From assembly GCA_016182805.1 (NCBI GenBank), contig JACPFV010000013.1, forward strand, positions 26,470 to 90,469: 64,000 bases of DNA, read 5' to 3'. This document shows positions 25,248 to 34,587 of this stretch, one piece after another. Position numbers and translations under genes: made by a program. The stretch's first letter is position 1; the number at the start of each line of letters is the position of its first letter. Under the pieces are notes generated by a model that ran no database searches, had not been told where the DNA came from, and worked only from the letters and a program-made list of their open reading frames with translations. This DNA comes from Gammaproteobacteria bacterium (GTDB lineage Bacteria; Pseudomonadota; Gammaproteobacteria; Nevskiales; Nevskiaceae).

Positions 25248-27341
25248 TTACCGCGGCAGGTCGGTGGACAGGAGCACGACCTCCGGCTCCTGGATGTGGT
25301 GGCCCTGGATGTAGTTGACGCCCATCTGCCACAGGCGCGCCATGACGTTGGCGTCCTCGACGTGGGACACGATGGTGCGGATGCCCTTCTGCTTGGCGAT
25401 CTCCATCAGCTCCGACATCTTCTTCTGCAGCTTGGCGTCGTTGAAGCTCTTGGTGAAGGAGAAGTGGAAGCGCAGGAAGCCGGCGGGGATGTGCTCCAGG
25501 ATCTGCGCGGAGTTGTTGCCGATGCCGAAGTGGTCCAGCGCGATCTCGCCGCCGAGTTGGCGCAGCGCCTGGGTCAGCGCGCGCGCCTTGGCGATGTGGT
25601 TCTGCAGCACGATCTCCTGGATCTGGAACACCATCTCGTCCTTCTTCAGCGGCCGCTGCTTGAACAGTTCGCGCAGCCAGGCGACGAAGTTGTCGGCGTC
25701 CTTGAGCGTTTCCTCGGACACGCGCACGAACAGCGAGGACACCTCGCGCGCGCCCTCGCGCTTGGCCAGCACCTTGAGCGCGCGCGCCACCACCCAGCGG
25801 TCGATGGTCTTGATGAGGCCGTGCTTTTCCGCCACCTGGATGAACTCCTTGGCGTGGATTTCCTTGCCGGTCTCGTCGAGCATGCGCACCAGCACGTCGA
25901 AGTGCTGCCGCGTGTCGCCTTCCAGGCTGGCTATGGACTGGTAGGCCAGCTTGAGGCGGTTGTCCTGGATCGCCTTCTGGATGCGCTGGATCCACATCAG
26001 TTCCTCGCGCTCCGCGACCGTGACCTGCGCGGCCGGGCCGACCACGACCACCTTGTTGCCGCCCTGGCCGGACAGCTTGCGCGCCTCGCGCACCGCGTCG
26101 GCGACCATGGTCTTGGGCGCCTCCTTGCCCGACAGCGGATAGGCGGCGATGGAGACGGACACGTGCGCCTCGTGCCCGGCAGTGCTGAAGATCTGCGCGG
26201 CGACGTCCTTGCGCAGGGTCTCGGACAGCGCCTCGATGTCCGCGACCCTGGGCCGGTTCGCGACCAGGGCCAGCTCGGAGGTGGAGAAGCGGAGGGCCTG
26301 CTCCCTGGGTGTCAGGCGCTGCTTGAGCAGCAGCAGGAGCTGCGTCATGAGCTGCTCGGCGTCGCGGTAGCCGAGGCGGTCCTCGATGGTGTCGTAGCCA
26401 TCCACCGCCACCGCCAGCAGGCCGAGGACGCCGGGCGTCCTGGCGGAGTCCCAGCCGGCCAGCGCGTCGAACAGGGCGATGCGGTCGGGCGGCGCGGGCG
26501 CGGCCGGGGGAGGGGGCGCGGCGGCGGGCACGGCCACCGGCGCGGGCGGCGCGGCCTCGGCGCGGATCAGCAGCTCGATGAACCGTTCGTCATTGAGCGT
26601 GCCGAGTGTCATGCGCGCCTTCGCGTTCAACGCCCGGCCGTCCTTCGTCTGCAGGCCCAGCTCGATCGGCGTGTCCGGCTTGAGCTTGCCCTGCAGGAAC
26701 AGCTTGAGCGTCTGCTTGGCCTGCGTCTGCGCCTCCGGGCGCACCAGGTCCATCATCGGCGAGCCTTCCAGCGCCTCGGACGACTCGTGGCCCAGCAGCG
26801 TGGCGAAGGCGGCGTTGACGTGCGTGAGGATGCCCTCCTGGATGTGCACCACCGCATCGGTGGACTCGGCCATGAGGTTGCGGTGCCGCGCCTCGAAGTC
26901 CGCCAGCCGCACGCGCGTGTTGCGCAGCTCGCGCAGGTGCTGGTGGTGCAGCAGCTCGCGGATGCACACCAGCTCCAGGTGGTGCAGGTGCTTGAGGTCG
27001 GCGTGCGAGACCAGGTCCTTGGCGCCGGCGGCGATCGCGCCGATCGTCTCCTGCGGCGACAGGCGCAGGCCCATCAGCACGATCGGCAGGTCCGGCGCGA
27101 TGCGGTTGCACAGGGCGATGACGTCCTGCGGCGAAGCCTCCGGCACGCCCTCGGCGCACAGGACCAGGTCGGGCGGGCTGCGGCGCAGCACGTCTTCGAC
27201 GTCTTCGAGGTCGGTGACCCAGGCGGCGCGCACCGGATGGCCGGCGTTGCGCAGGTGGCTCTCGATGCGCTTGGCGATCTCCTCGCTCTCGCACACGACG
27301 AGAAGGACGGCGCTTTGAATGGTCGAGGCGTCGGCAGCCAT
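25248..27341 (-). CDS. fimX: FimX-like REC-PAS-GGDEF-EAL protein
   Basis: 697 residues, the P. aeruginosa FimX length and layout: receiver-like domain (1-130), PAS (about 150-260), Pro/Ala linker (268-292), GGDEF-like (about 293-425) and EAL-like (about 445-690). The GGDEF signature is absent and the EAL motif is replaced (FDVLVRM where EALLR is expected), while the C-terminal YIQGHHIQEP is kept. As in FimX, c-di-GMP binding without turnover, in type IV pilus assembly and twitching, is likely. Receiver acidic residues also look degenerate. ATG 27341; 20 bases downstream of the epmB stop on the same strand. Confidence 0.85.
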   Translation of the reverse strand: MAADASTIQSAVLLVVCESEEIAKRIESHLRNAGHPVRAAWVTDLEDVEDVLRRSPPDLVLCAEGVPEASPQDVIALCNRIAPDLPIVLMGLRLSPQETIGAIAAGAKDLVSHADLKHLHHLELVCIRELLHHQHLRELRNTRVRLADFEARHRNLMAESTDAVVHIQEGILTHVNAAFATLLGHESSEALEGSPMMDLVRPEAQTQAKQTLKLFLQGKLKPDTPIELGLQTKDGRALNAKARMTLGTLNDERFIELLIRAEAAPPAPVAVPAAAPPPPAAPAPPDRIALFDALAGWDSARTPGVLGLLAVAVDGYDTIEDRLGYRDAEQLMTQLLLLLKQRLTPREQALRFSTSELALVANRPRVADIEALSETLRKDVAAQIFSTAGHEAHVSVSIAAYPLSGKEAPKTMVADAVREARKLSGQGGNKVVVVGPAAQVTVAEREELMWIQRIQKAIQDNRLKLAYQSIASLEGDTRQHFDVLVRMLDETGKEIHAKEFIQVAEKHGLIKTIDRWVVARALKVLAKREGAREVSSLFVRVSEETLKDADNFVAWLRELFKQRPLKKDEMVFQIQEIVLQNHIAKARALTQALRQLGGEIALDHFGIGNNSAQILEHIPAGFLRFHFSFTKSFNDAKLQKKMSELMEIAKQKGIRTIVSHVEDANVMARLWQMGVNYIQGHHIQEPEVVLLSTDLPR

Positions 27342-27361
27342 GCGTACCCTGGTCTAGATGC

Positions 27362-28372
27362 TCACCATGGTACAACGGTTTTGGCCGGAGCCCCCGTGTC
27401 CTCGCGCACAAGCCGCGGCACCAGATAGCCGGGCAGGCGGGCGGCCAGCTCGCGCATCAGCGGCTGCGCCCGGGATTCGTCCACTTCGAAATGCGCCGCG
27501 CCCTGTACGCGGTCGAGCAGGTGCAGGTAGTACGGCAGCACACCCAGCGCGAACAGGCGCTCGGACAGGTCGTGCAGGGCTGCGGCCGAGTCGTTGACGC
27601 CGCGCAGCAGCACCGACTGGTTCAGCAGGGTCAGGCCGAGCCCGCGCAGGCGGGCGACCGCCGCGGCGACCGTTTCGTCCAGCTCCTGGGCGTGGTTGGC
27701 GTGCAGCACCACCACCTTCTGCAGGCGCCCGCGGCCGAGCCAGGCGAGCAGGGCCTCGTCCACCCGTTCCGGCAGCACGATGGGTTGGCGCGTGTGCAGG
27801 CGCAGGCGCCGCACGTGCGGCAGGAATTCCAGTGCCTCGGCGAACTCGGCGAGCTTCGCGTCCGGCAGGGACAGCGGGTCGCCGCCGGACAGGATCACCT
27901 CCTGGATCGAGCGGTCCTGCGCCAGTTCCTTCAGCGTCTCCTGCCAGTGGTCGCGCGCGGCCAGCGCGTCGGAATACGGAAAGTGCCGGCGGAAGCAGTA
28001 GCGGCAGTGCACCGCGCAGGCGCCGGTGGCGATCACCAGCGCGCGGCCGTGGTACTTGTGGACGAGGCCACCGGGCCGCAGCTTCTTCAGGTCGCCCACG
28101 GCGTCGCGGCCAAAGCCCGGCACCTCGCGGCCTTCTTCGGCCTGCGGCCACACTTGCAGGAACAGGGGGTCCTGCGGATCGCCCTTGCGCATGCGCGCCG
28201 CGAAGCCGCGCGGCACGCGCAGCGGGAAGTCGCGCTGCGCCGCCGGGTTCAGGGACGGCAGTGCCGGGTCGAGTCCGAGGCAATCGAGCAGTTCCGCGGG
28301 GCGGGTGATTGCCCGCGACAGCTCGCGCTGCCAGGCCGGTATCTGTCGAGGCGCGGCGTTTGTCTGTATCAT
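27362..28372 (-). CDS. epmB: EF-P (R)-beta-lysine-forming lysine 2,3-aminomutase EpmB
   Basis: 336 residues. Radical SAM enzyme converting (S)-alpha-lysine to (R)-beta-lysine for EF-P modification. The cluster motif CAVHCRYC has C119, C123 and C126; the PLP-lysine region and [13 protein letters not shown] follow. Start ATG 28372 ([15 protein letters not shown]) fits E. coli EpmB; upstream in-frame residues come from the promoter region. Divergent from efp-epmA, with a 77-base shared control region holding a palindrome. Confidence 0.94.
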   Translation of the reverse strand: MIQTNAAPRQIPAWQRELSRAITRPAELLDCLGLDPALPSLNPAAQRDFPLRVPRGFAARMRKGDPQDPLFLQVWPQAEEGREVPGFGRDAVGDLKKLRPGGLVHKYHGRALVIATGACAVHCRYCFRRHFPYSDALAARDHWQETLKELAQDRSIQEVILSGGDPLSLPDAKLAEFAEALEFLPHVRRLRLHTRQPIVLPERVDEALLAWLGRGRLQKVVVLHANHAQELDETVAAAVARLRGLGLTLLNQSVLLRGVNDSAAALHDLSERLFALGVLPYYLHLLDRVQGAAHFEVDESRAQPLMRELAARLPGYLVPRLVREDTGAPAKTVVPW

Positions 28373-28402
28373 TGCGCGCCATTTTGACATCCCTGTCGAA
28401 GA

Positions 28403-28422
28403 CCGGGCCATCCATGGCCCGG
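28403..28422. repeat. Palindrome CCGGGCCAT-CC-ATGGCCCGG (copy 4)
   Basis: Identical to 25183-25202. It lies in the epmB/efp divergent promoter region, 28 bases before the efp ATG, so it would sit in the efp leader or at its promoter. Confidence 0.8.
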
Positions 28423-28449
28423 AGATTCGGAAACAGCCAGAGAGATTCC

Positions 28450-29016
28450 ATGAGCACCGTCAGCACCAGCGACATGAAGGCCGGCGTCAAGATTCTGATC
28501 GACGGCGTGCCGTTTTCGATCGTCGAAAACGAATACGTGAAGCCGGGCAAAGGCCAGGCGTTCAACCGCGTCAAGATCCGCAACCTCAAGACCGGCCGCG
28601 TCATCGAGAAGACCTGGCGCTCCGGCGACAGCTTCGAGGCGGCGGACGTCGAAGAGCGCGACCTGCAGTACCTCTACACCGACGGCGAGTTCTGGCACTT
28701 CATGGACCCGGCCAACTTCGAGCAGCACACCGCCGACAAGACCGCGGTCGGCGACGCCGCCCAGTGGCTCAAGGAGCAGGACGAGGTCCGCATCATGTTC
28801 TGGAACGGTCAGCCGCTGACCGTGACCCCGCCCAACACCGTCACGCTCAAGATCGTCGAAACCGATCCGGGCGTGCGCGGCGACACCGTGACCGGCGGCA
28901 CCAAGCCGGCCAAGCTCGAAACCGGCGCGGTGGTGAAGGTGCCCCTGTTCATCAACGAGGGCGAGGTCATCAAGGTCGACACGCGCACCGGCGAGTACCT
29001 GTCGCGCGTGAAATGA
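28450..29016 (+). CDS. efp: Elongation factor P
   Basis: 188 residues. Relieves ribosome stalling at polyproline. Three-domain EF-P with the modified loop [10 protein letters not shown]; the lysine at 34 is the residue EpmA/EpmB/EpmC act on in E. coli. The C-terminal OB domain has [25 protein letters not shown]. The stop overlaps the epmA start (ATGA). With epmB divergent, a full beta-lysylation set except EpmC lies together. Confidence 0.97.
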   Translation: MSTVSTSDMKAGVKILIDGVPFSIVENEYVKPGKGQAFNRVKIRNLKTGRVIEKTWRSGDSFEAADVEERDLQYLYTDGEFWHFMDPANFEQHTADKTAVGDAAQWLKEQDEVRIMFWNGQPLTVTPPNTVTLKIVETDPGVRGDTVTGGTKPAKLETGAVVKVPLFINEGEVIKVDTRTGEYLSRVK

Positions 29017-29978
29017 AGCCCGATTGGCGCCCCGGCGCCAGTCTCGAAACGCTCAAGGCGCGGGCGGAGCTGCTGGGCTCCATCCGCGCCTTTTTTCATG
29101 CCCGCGGCGTGATGGAAGTCGACACGCCGATCCTGTCGCGCCACGCCACCGTGGACCGGCACATCGAGAGTTTCCACGTGCCGGGGGCCGGCCTCTGGCT
29201 CCACACCTCGCCGGAGTTCGCGATGAAGCGCCTGCTCGCCGCCGGCAGCGGGCCGATCTACCAGCTGTGTCACGTGTTCCGGGCCGAGGAGGCCGGCCGC
29301 TGGCACAACCCGGAGTTCCTGATGCTGGAGTGGTACCGGCCGGGCTGGGACCATCATCGGCTCATGGACGAAGTCGAGGCGCTGATGCGGGCCGTCGGCG
29401 TGGGCCGGGAGGCGGCATTCGAGCGCCTCAGCTATCGCGAGGCGTTCCGGCGCCACGCCGGCCTCGATCCGTTTTCGGCCGGCCTTGCGGAACTGCGCGA
29501 GGCTCCGGTGCGGCGCGGCTGCGCCCTGCCCGAGGGGCTGGCGGAACCGGATTTCGCGGACCGCGACCTGTGGCTGGACCTCCTGATGTCCGCCGCGGTC
29601 GGCCCGCGGCTGGGCGGCGGCACGCCCTGTTTCCTGTACGACTTTCCGGCTTCGCAGTCCGCGCTGGCGCGCGTCCGCCTGGACGACCCGCCGGTGGCCG
29701 AGCGCTTCGAGCTGTTCTGGAACGGCACCGAGCTGGCCAACGGCTTCCACGAACTGGGCGACGCCGCCGAGCAGCGACGCCGCTTCGAGGCCGACCGGGG
29801 CTGGCGCCGCGAGCGCGGCCGCGCCGTGCCGCCGTACGATGCGAATCTGATTTCCGCGCTCGGCGCCGGTTTTCCGGATTGCGCCGGCGTGGCGCTGGGC
29901 GTGGATCGGTTGCTGATGCTGCTGCGCGGCCTGCCGGACCTGGCGGCGACCTTGGCGTTCGATTCAGCGCGTGCCTAG
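29013..29978 (+). CDS. epmA: EF-P lysine ligase EpmA (GenX/PoxA)
   Basis: 321 residues. A class II lysyl-tRNA synthetase paralogue without anticodon-binding domain that attaches beta-lysine to EF-P. Motif 2 [29 protein letters not shown], and motif 3 [12 protein letters not shown]. Starts in the efp stop (ATGA). Its own TAG stop (29976-29978) lies at the very edge of a palindromic insert, so the end of the gene may have been fixed by that insertion. Confidence 0.95.
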   Translation: MKPDWRPGASLETLKARAELLGSIRAFFHARGVMEVDTPILSRHATVDRHIESFHVPGAGLWLHTSPEFAMKRLLAAGSGPIYQLCHVFRAEEAGRWHNPEFLMLEWYRPGWDHHRLMDEVEALMRAVGVGREAAFERLSYREAFRRHAGLDPFSAGLAELREAPVRRGCALPEGLAEPDFADRDLWLDLLMSAAVGPRLGGGTPCFLYDFPASQSALARVRLDDPPVAERFELFWNGTELANGFHELGDAAEQRRRFEADRGWRRERGRAVPPYDANLISALGAGFPDCAGVALGVDRLLMLLRGLPDLAATLAFDSARA

Positions 29979-30033
29979 AGCCTGTTATGTAGTTGGCAAC
30001 GCAGCGACCGGCAACTACATAACAGGCTCTAGG
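29974..30033. mobile_element. Palindromic mini-element with CTAG ends between epmA and tauE
   Basis: A perfect 22-base inverted repeat: cctagagcctgttatgtagt... at 29974-29995 and its complement at 30012-30033, around 16 bases. The pattern is CTAG-AGCCTGTTATGTAGTTG ... CAACTACATAACAGGCT-CTAG. The flanking CTAG on both sides looks like a 4-base target duplication, which would fit a MITE or IS-end remnant. It also forms a strong hairpin between convergent genes, so it can end transcription both ways. Confidence 0.75.
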
Positions 30034-30800
30034 TCCCAGGCGTAGCGCACGATCAGCGCGCCGACCACGGCCAGGAACAGCGCGCGCACGAAGCCGCTGC
30101 CTTTCTTGATCGCCAGGCGCGACCCGATCGCCGCGCCGGCGATGTTGAACACCGCCATCGGCAGCGCCACCGCGTACAGCACGTGGCTGTTGAGCGCGAA
30201 GTAGCCGATGGCGGCGAGGTTGGTAGTGACGTTGACGATCTTGGCCGAGGCCGAGGCGGCCAGAAAGCTGAAGCCGAACAGGCCGACGAAGGCGAAGATC
30301 AGGAAGCTGCCGGTCCCCGGGCCGAAGAAACCGTCGTAGAAGCCGATGGCGCCGCCGGTGGCGAGCCCCACCCAGAACTGCTGGCCGGGGTTGAGCCGCG
30401 GCGCGTGCAGCTTGCCCAGGTCCTTTTTCCATATCGTGTAGGCCAGCACCGCGACCAGCATCGCCAGAATCATCGGGCGCAGCAGCGCCGGGTCGAGGCT
30501 CGCCACGGTCTGGGCGCCGACGTAGCCGAACGCCAGCGCGGCGGCGCAGGTCGGCAGGGTGGCGCGCCATTCCATCTGCACGTGGCGCATGTACTGCACG
30601 GTGGCGAAGGTCGTGCCCCAGATGCCGGCGAACTTGTTGGTGCCGAGCAGGGTGGCGGCCGGCACCTGCGGCAGCAGCACGAACAGGGCCGGAACCTGGA
30701 TCAGGCCGCCGCCGCCCACCACCGAATCGACGAAGCCGGCGAGCAGCGCGAACGCGAGCAGCGGCAGCAGCTCCGGCGTCGGCAGGGGCGTTTCGGGCAC
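30015..30800 (-). CDS. TauE/SafE-family exporter
   Basis: 261 residues, about eight membrane segments. Repeats: LAGFVDSVVGGGGLIQVPAL and TGGAIGFYDGFFGPGTGSFLIF, the GGGG/GPGTGS pattern of the YfcA-type branch, which differs from the branch at 12203. Substrate unknown. The last residues (LEPVM and stop) are encoded by one arm of the palindromic element at 29974-30033, so the natural C-terminus was probably a few residues shorter. Confidence 0.85.
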   Translation of the reverse strand: MPETPLPTPELLPLLAFALLAGFVDSVVGGGGLIQVPALFVLLPQVPAATLLGTNKFAGIWGTTFATVQYMRHVQMEWRATLPTCAAALAFGYVGAQTVASLDPALLRPMILAMLVAVLAYTIWKKDLGKLHAPRLNPGQQFWVGLATGGAIGFYDGFFGPGTGSFLIFAFVGLFGFSFLAASASAKIVNVTTNLAAIGYFALNSHVLYAVALPMAVFNIAGAAIGSRLAIKKGSGFVRALFLAVVGALIVRYAWDLEPVM

Positions 30801-30813
30801 GGGCGCGGGGCGC

Positions 30814-31146
30814 CTACAGGAGTTTCCCGATCACCATCGGGATGGCGTAGCGCTTGCCTCCCAGCAGCCGCGTGAGCAGCGTGCCGAGCCACTCGCGCGA
30901 GCTGGAGATGGTCTTGATCTCGACGTAATGCATGTCGCCGTTCTGGCTCAGTTCGTAGCGCTCGATGGTGGCGACCACCGCATCGTGCTCGCCGCGCAGC
31001 AGCGCTTCGAGCATGAGGCGACCGGTCTCCGTGTCGAGCACGCAGTCGGTGACTTCGCCGTACTCGCGGAAGCGGTCGTTGAGATACGCCCGGAGCGCCA
31101 GCGACAGGGCGGCGTCCTTGACCGTGCGCGCGACGATGCCGAGCAC
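30814..31146 (-). CDS. Conserved-looking protein of unknown function
   Basis: 110 residues, GTG start, 7 bases after the phoH stop and 13 bases before tauE, so part of the same run of genes. Not recognised. Visible: an amphipathic N-terminal helix (ARTVKDAALSLALRAYLNDRF), a strand-rich middle with VLDTETGRLMLEALLRGEHD, and a basic C-terminus. No signal peptide, membrane segment or cysteine pair. Composition and codon use match the neighbours, which supports a real gene. Confidence 0.6.
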   Translation of the reverse strand: MLGIVARTVKDAALSLALRAYLNDRFREYGEVTDCVLDTETGRLMLEALLRGEHDAVVATIERYELSQNGDMHYVEIKTISSSREWLGTLLTRLLGGKRYAIPMVIGKLL

Positions 31147-31153
31147 GGGCGGC

Positions 31154-32560
31154 TTACAGGACGTCCGAGGCGTGCGCCGCCAGCCGCGAGCGTTCGCCGC
31201 GGGCCAGGGTGATGTGGCCGCCGTGCTGCCAGCCGCGGAAGCGGTCCACCACGTAGGTCAGGCCGGACGTCGTCTCGCTCAGGTAGGGCGTGTCGATCTG
31301 CGCCAGATTGCCCAGGCAGACCATCTTGGTGCCGGGGCCGCAGCGCGTGATCATCGTGCGCATCTGCTTGGAGGTCAGGTTCTGCGCCTCGTCGATGATG
31401 ATGTAGCGGTTGAGGAAGGTGCGGCCGCGCATGAAGTTGAGGCTGCGGATCTTGATGCGCTTGGCCAGCAGCTCGTTGGTCGCGGCGCGCTCCCAGTCGC
31501 CGGCCTCGCTGGTCTGGGTCAGGACCTCCAGGTTGTCCATCAGAGCGCCCATCCAGGGCGTCATTTTTTCCTCTTCGGTGCCGGGCAGGAAGCCGATGTC
31601 CTCGCCCAGCGGCACGGTGACGCGCGTCATGATGATCTCACGGTAGCGCGGCTCGTCCAGGGTCTGCGCCAGGCCGGCCGCCAGCGTCAGCAGCGTCTTG
31701 CCGGTGCCGGCGGCGCCGAGCAGGGTCACGAAATCGATGTCCGGGTCCATCAATAGATTGAGTGCGAAATTCTGCTCCCGGTTCTTGGCGTGGATGCCCC
31801 ATACCGGCGTCTTGCCGGCGCGGTAGTCGCGGGTCACCCGCAGCTCCGCCTTGCCGGCGTTCACCGACGCCACGCGCAGCTCCAGGCCGCCGGCGTCCTC
31901 GTCCGGCAGGAACAGGAACTGGTTCGGGTACCAGTCCTTCACCAGCGGGCCGCCGATCCGGTAGCAGGCCTGCCCGGACTTGTCCTGCCAGGACTCCATG
32001 CGTTCGCCATGCGTCTGCCAGAAATCGGCCGGAAGGTTGTCGTAGCCGGTCGGCAGCAGCTCCAGGTCTTCCAGCACCTGGTCGTTGTAGTAGTCCTCGG
32101 TGTGGATGCCGACGATCGCCGCCTTGATGCGCAGGTTGATGTCCTTGGACACCAGCGTGACGCGGCGGTCGGGATGCTGCGTGCGCAGCGCCAGGACCGT
32201 TTGCAGGATGCTGTTGTCCGGCTTGTTGCCGGGCAGCACGTCGGGCAGGACCGCTTCGGACGGGCGCGTCTGGAAGTACAGCCGGCCGGACGCCGGCGTG
32301 CCGGCGCGCTCGTTCTGCTGGATGGCCGGCAGCGGCAGTCCGTGCTCGATCTGCGTGTGGTCCTTGTCGCGCATCAGGTCGTCGAGGAAGCGGCTGACCT
32401 GGCGCGCGTTGCGCGAGACTTCGGAGGTGCCCTTCTTGGCGGCGTCCAGCTCCTCCAGCACCACCATCGGGATGAACAGGTCGTGCTCCTCGAAGCGGAA
32501 CAGCGACGAGGGGTCGTGCATCAGCACGTTGGTGTCGAGGACGAAGATCTTTTTCTTCAT
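31154..32560 (-). CDS. PhoH-family ATPase with N-terminal PIN domain
   Basis: 468 residues. N-terminal PIN domain (FVLDTNVLMHDP, later VTLVSKDINLR) followed by a PhoH P-loop ATPase: Walker A LLGAAGTGKT, Walker B YIIIDEAQN, TSKQMRTMITRCGPGTK. Such PIN-PhoH proteins (YlaK type) are thought to be RNA-acting ATPase/nucleases. ATG 32560 (MKKKIFVLDTN) is clearly the start. Downstream of bcp by 11 bases. Confidence 0.9.
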   Translation of the reverse strand: MKKKIFVLDTNVLMHDPSSLFRFEEHDLFIPMVVLEELDAAKKGTSEVSRNARQVSRFLDDLMRDKDHTQIEHGLPLPAIQQNERAGTPASGRLYFQTRPSEAVLPDVLPGNKPDNSILQTVLALRTQHPDRRVTLVSKDINLRIKAAIVGIHTEDYYNDQVLEDLELLPTGYDNLPADFWQTHGERMESWQDKSGQACYRIGGPLVKDWYPNQFLFLPDEDAGGLELRVASVNAGKAELRVTRDYRAGKTPVWGIHAKNREQNFALNLLMDPDIDFVTLLGAAGTGKTLLTLAAGLAQTLDEPRYREIIMTRVTVPLGEDIGFLPGTEEEKMTPWMGALMDNLEVLTQTSEAGDWERAATNELLAKRIKIRSLNFMRGRTFLNRYIIIDEAQNLTSKQMRTMITRCGPGTKMVCLGNLAQIDTPYLSETTSGLTYVVDRFRGWQHGGHITLARGERSRLAAHASDVL

Positions 32561-32571
32561 TGCGCCGTCTT

Positions 32572-33036
32572 TCAAAGCGCCTTGGCCGCTTCCAGCACTT
32601 CCACCGCGTGGCCCTTGACCTTCACGCCGCGCCACTCGCGGCGCAGGATGCCCTTGGCGTCGAACAGGAAGGTGCTGCGCTCCACGCCCATGTACTTCCT
32701 GCCGTACATGCTCTTTTCCTTGATGACGCCGAAGGCCTTGCAGGCGGCCTCGTCGGCGTCGGACAGCAGGGCGAACGGAAAGCCGAACTTGGCCGCGAAG
32801 TTCTCGTGCGAGCGCACGCTGTCCTTGGACACACCCAGGATCTCGACCCCGGCCCTGGCGAACTCCGCGTGCAGGTCGCGGAAGTCCTGGCCCTCCTGCG
32901 TGCAGCCCGGCGTGTTGTCCTTGGGGTAGAAGTAGACCGCCAGCTTGCGGCCCTTGAGCGTCGGCAGGGCGATGGAATGGCCGCCGGTGGCGGGGAGCGT
33001 GATGTTGGGGATGGCGTCGCCGGGTTTCAGGCTCAT
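32572..33036 (-). CDS. bcp: Thioredoxin-dependent peroxiredoxin Bcp/PrxQ
   Basis: 154 residues. Reduces hydroperoxides. Peroxidatic cysteine C45 in KDNTPGCTQEG. The usual second cysteine five residues on (C50 in E. coli) is absent; another cysteine is at 99 (DEAACKAFGV). It is therefore a one-cysteine form or uses an atypical resolving cysteine. The ATG overlaps the gcvR-like stop (ATGA), the common gcvR-bcp arrangement. Confidence 0.93.
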   Translation of the reverse strand: MSLKPGDAIPNITLPATGGHSIALPTLKGRKLAVYFYPKDNTPGCTQEGQDFRDLHAEFARAGVEILGVSKDSVRSHENFAAKFGFPFALLSDADEAACKAFGVIKEKSMYGRKYMGVERSTFLFDAKGILRREWRGVKVKGHAVEVLEAAKAL

Positions 33037-33587
33037 GTCTTGATCGGGTCGAGCATGCCGTCGGCGTTCAGCTCGTCGCACAGGTCCATGAACGACTCGC
33101 GCAGCGCCTGCGGGTGCTGGTTTACCGGCACGTGCAGCACCATCTGCACGCTGACCATGCCGGCGCCGGTGTAGGTGGACTGGTACTTCTGCGTCGCGAT
33201 CTCGGCCAGTTGCACGTCCTGGCTCTGGAAGAACTCGACCAGGTGCACCAGCAGGTCCTGCTGCTGCGGCGCGATCACCTCGGCCGCGTACGGGCGGAAC
33301 TCGGCGTTCTGCTCGCGCGTGCCGCAGCGGGTGAACTGCACCTGCAGGTCCAGCTTCTGCGCGATGCCCGGCAGCGCCGTTTCCAGGCGGCCGAGGGCAC
33401 TCCAGTTGCCCGACACCAGCAGGGCGGCGGCCACGCGGTCGCCGACCGGGGCGATGCGGCAGTCCTCCACCTCGCAGCCGCGCTCGCGGATCGCCTTGAA
33501 CAGGTCCAGCGCCAGCTGCGGCCGGGGCCGCGCGAGGACGGAGACGGAGAGATAGTTTTCGACAGGGGGCATTGAATTCTTGGACAT
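33033..33587 (-). CDS. gcvR: GcvR-like ACT-domain regulator
   Basis: 184 residues with two ACT-like halves (about 10-85 and 95-175): NYLSVSVLARPRPQLALDLFKAIRERGCEVEDCRI and YAAEVIAPQQQDLLVHLVEFFQSQDVQLAEIAT. GcvR represses the glycine-cleavage operon with GcvA in E. coli; the same protein sits between dapA and bcp in many gammaproteobacteria. Divergent from dapA, coupled to bcp. Confidence 0.82.
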   Translation of the reverse strand: MSKNSMPPVENYLSVSVLARPRPQLALDLFKAIRERGCEVEDCRIAPVGDRVAAALLVSGNWSALGRLETALPGIAQKLDLQVQFTRCGTREQNAEFRPYAAEVIAPQQQDLLVHLVEFFQSQDVQLAEIATQKYQSTYTGAGMVSVQMVLHVPVNQHPQALRESFMDLCDELNADGMLDPIKT

Positions 33588-33705
33588 CTGCCAAGCCGCA
33601 GTTTAATGGCCTTTGCCCCGTGCGGAAACAGCGCGGCGGCCGGGGCTACGCCGGAGAAAGGCCCAAGCGTATACTTCGCCGCCTCCTTCCCCACCCGAAT
33701 ACCCA

Positions 33706-34587
33706 ATGATAAAGGGCAGTATCGTCGCGCTGGTCACGCCGATGCACGCCGACGGCCGCGTGGACGTCGACAGCCTGCGCAAGCTGGTGGAATGGCACGT
33801 GGCCGAGGGTACCGACGCCATCGTCGCCGTCGGCACCACCGGCGAATCGGCGACGCTGGACGTGGACGAGCACGTCGACGTGATCCACAGCGTCGTGCGC
33901 TTCGCCGCCGGGCGCGTGCCGGTGATCGCCGGCACCGGCGCCAATTCCACCTCGGAGGCGATCGAGCTGACGCGCGCGGGCAAGAAGGCCGGCGCCCAGG
34001 CCTGCCTGATGGTCACGCCGTACTACAACAAGCCGCCCCAGGAAGGGCTCTACCGGCACTACAGGAAAGTCGCGGAATCGGTCGATGTCCCGATCATTCT
34101 CTACAACGTGCCCGGCCGCACCGGCTGCGACATGCTGCCGGCCACGGTGCAGCGCCTGGCGCAAATCCCCAACATCGCCGGCCTCAAGGAGGCCAAGGGC
34201 GAGCTGTCGCGCATCAAGGCCCTGCTGGATCTGAAGCTGCGTCCCGACTTCGCCCTGTATTCAGGCGACGACGCCACCGCGCGCGAGTCGATCCTGATGG
34301 GCTGCCACGGCGACATCTCCGTAACCGCCAACGTCGCCCCGCGCCCGATGCACGAGATGTGCGCCGCCGCCCTGGGCGGGGACCGCAAGCGCGCCGAGGA
34401 GGCCGACGCCCGGCTGGAGGCGCTGCATCGAACCTTGTTCGTCGAGCCCAATCCAATCCCGGTGAAGTGGGCCTTGCAGCAGATGGGCCGCATCCCCGCG
34501 GGAATCCGCCTGCCGCTGGTGCCGCTGGACCCCGTCCACCACGAAACCGTCAGGAGCGCGCTGCGCGCCGCCGGAGCCTTGCCGTGA
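33706..34587 (+). CDS. dapA: 4-hydroxy-tetrahydrodipicolinate synthase
   Basis: 293 residues. Condenses pyruvate and aspartate semialdehyde in lysine/DAP synthesis. Catalytic residues visible: T44/T45 (GTTGESATL), Y107 (TPYYNKPPQEG), Y133 (YNVPGRTG), R138 and the Schiff-base K161 (AGLKEAKG). ATG 33706 is the family start. The stop overlaps the following lipoprotein start (GTGA), as with dapA-bamC in E. coli. Confidence 0.96.
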   Translation: MIKGSIVALVTPMHADGRVDVDSLRKLVEWHVAEGTDAIVAVGTTGESATLDVDEHVDVIHSVVRFAAGRVPVIAGTGANSTSEAIELTRAGKKAGAQACLMVTPYYNKPPQEGLYRHYRKVAESVDVPIILYNVPGRTGCDMLPATVQRLAQIPNIAGLKEAKGELSRIKALLDLKLRPDFALYSGDDATARESILMGCHGDISVTANVAPRPMHEMCAAALGGDRKRAEEADARLEALHRTLFVEPNPIPVKWALQQMGRIPAGIRLPLVPLDPVHHETVRSALRAAGALP

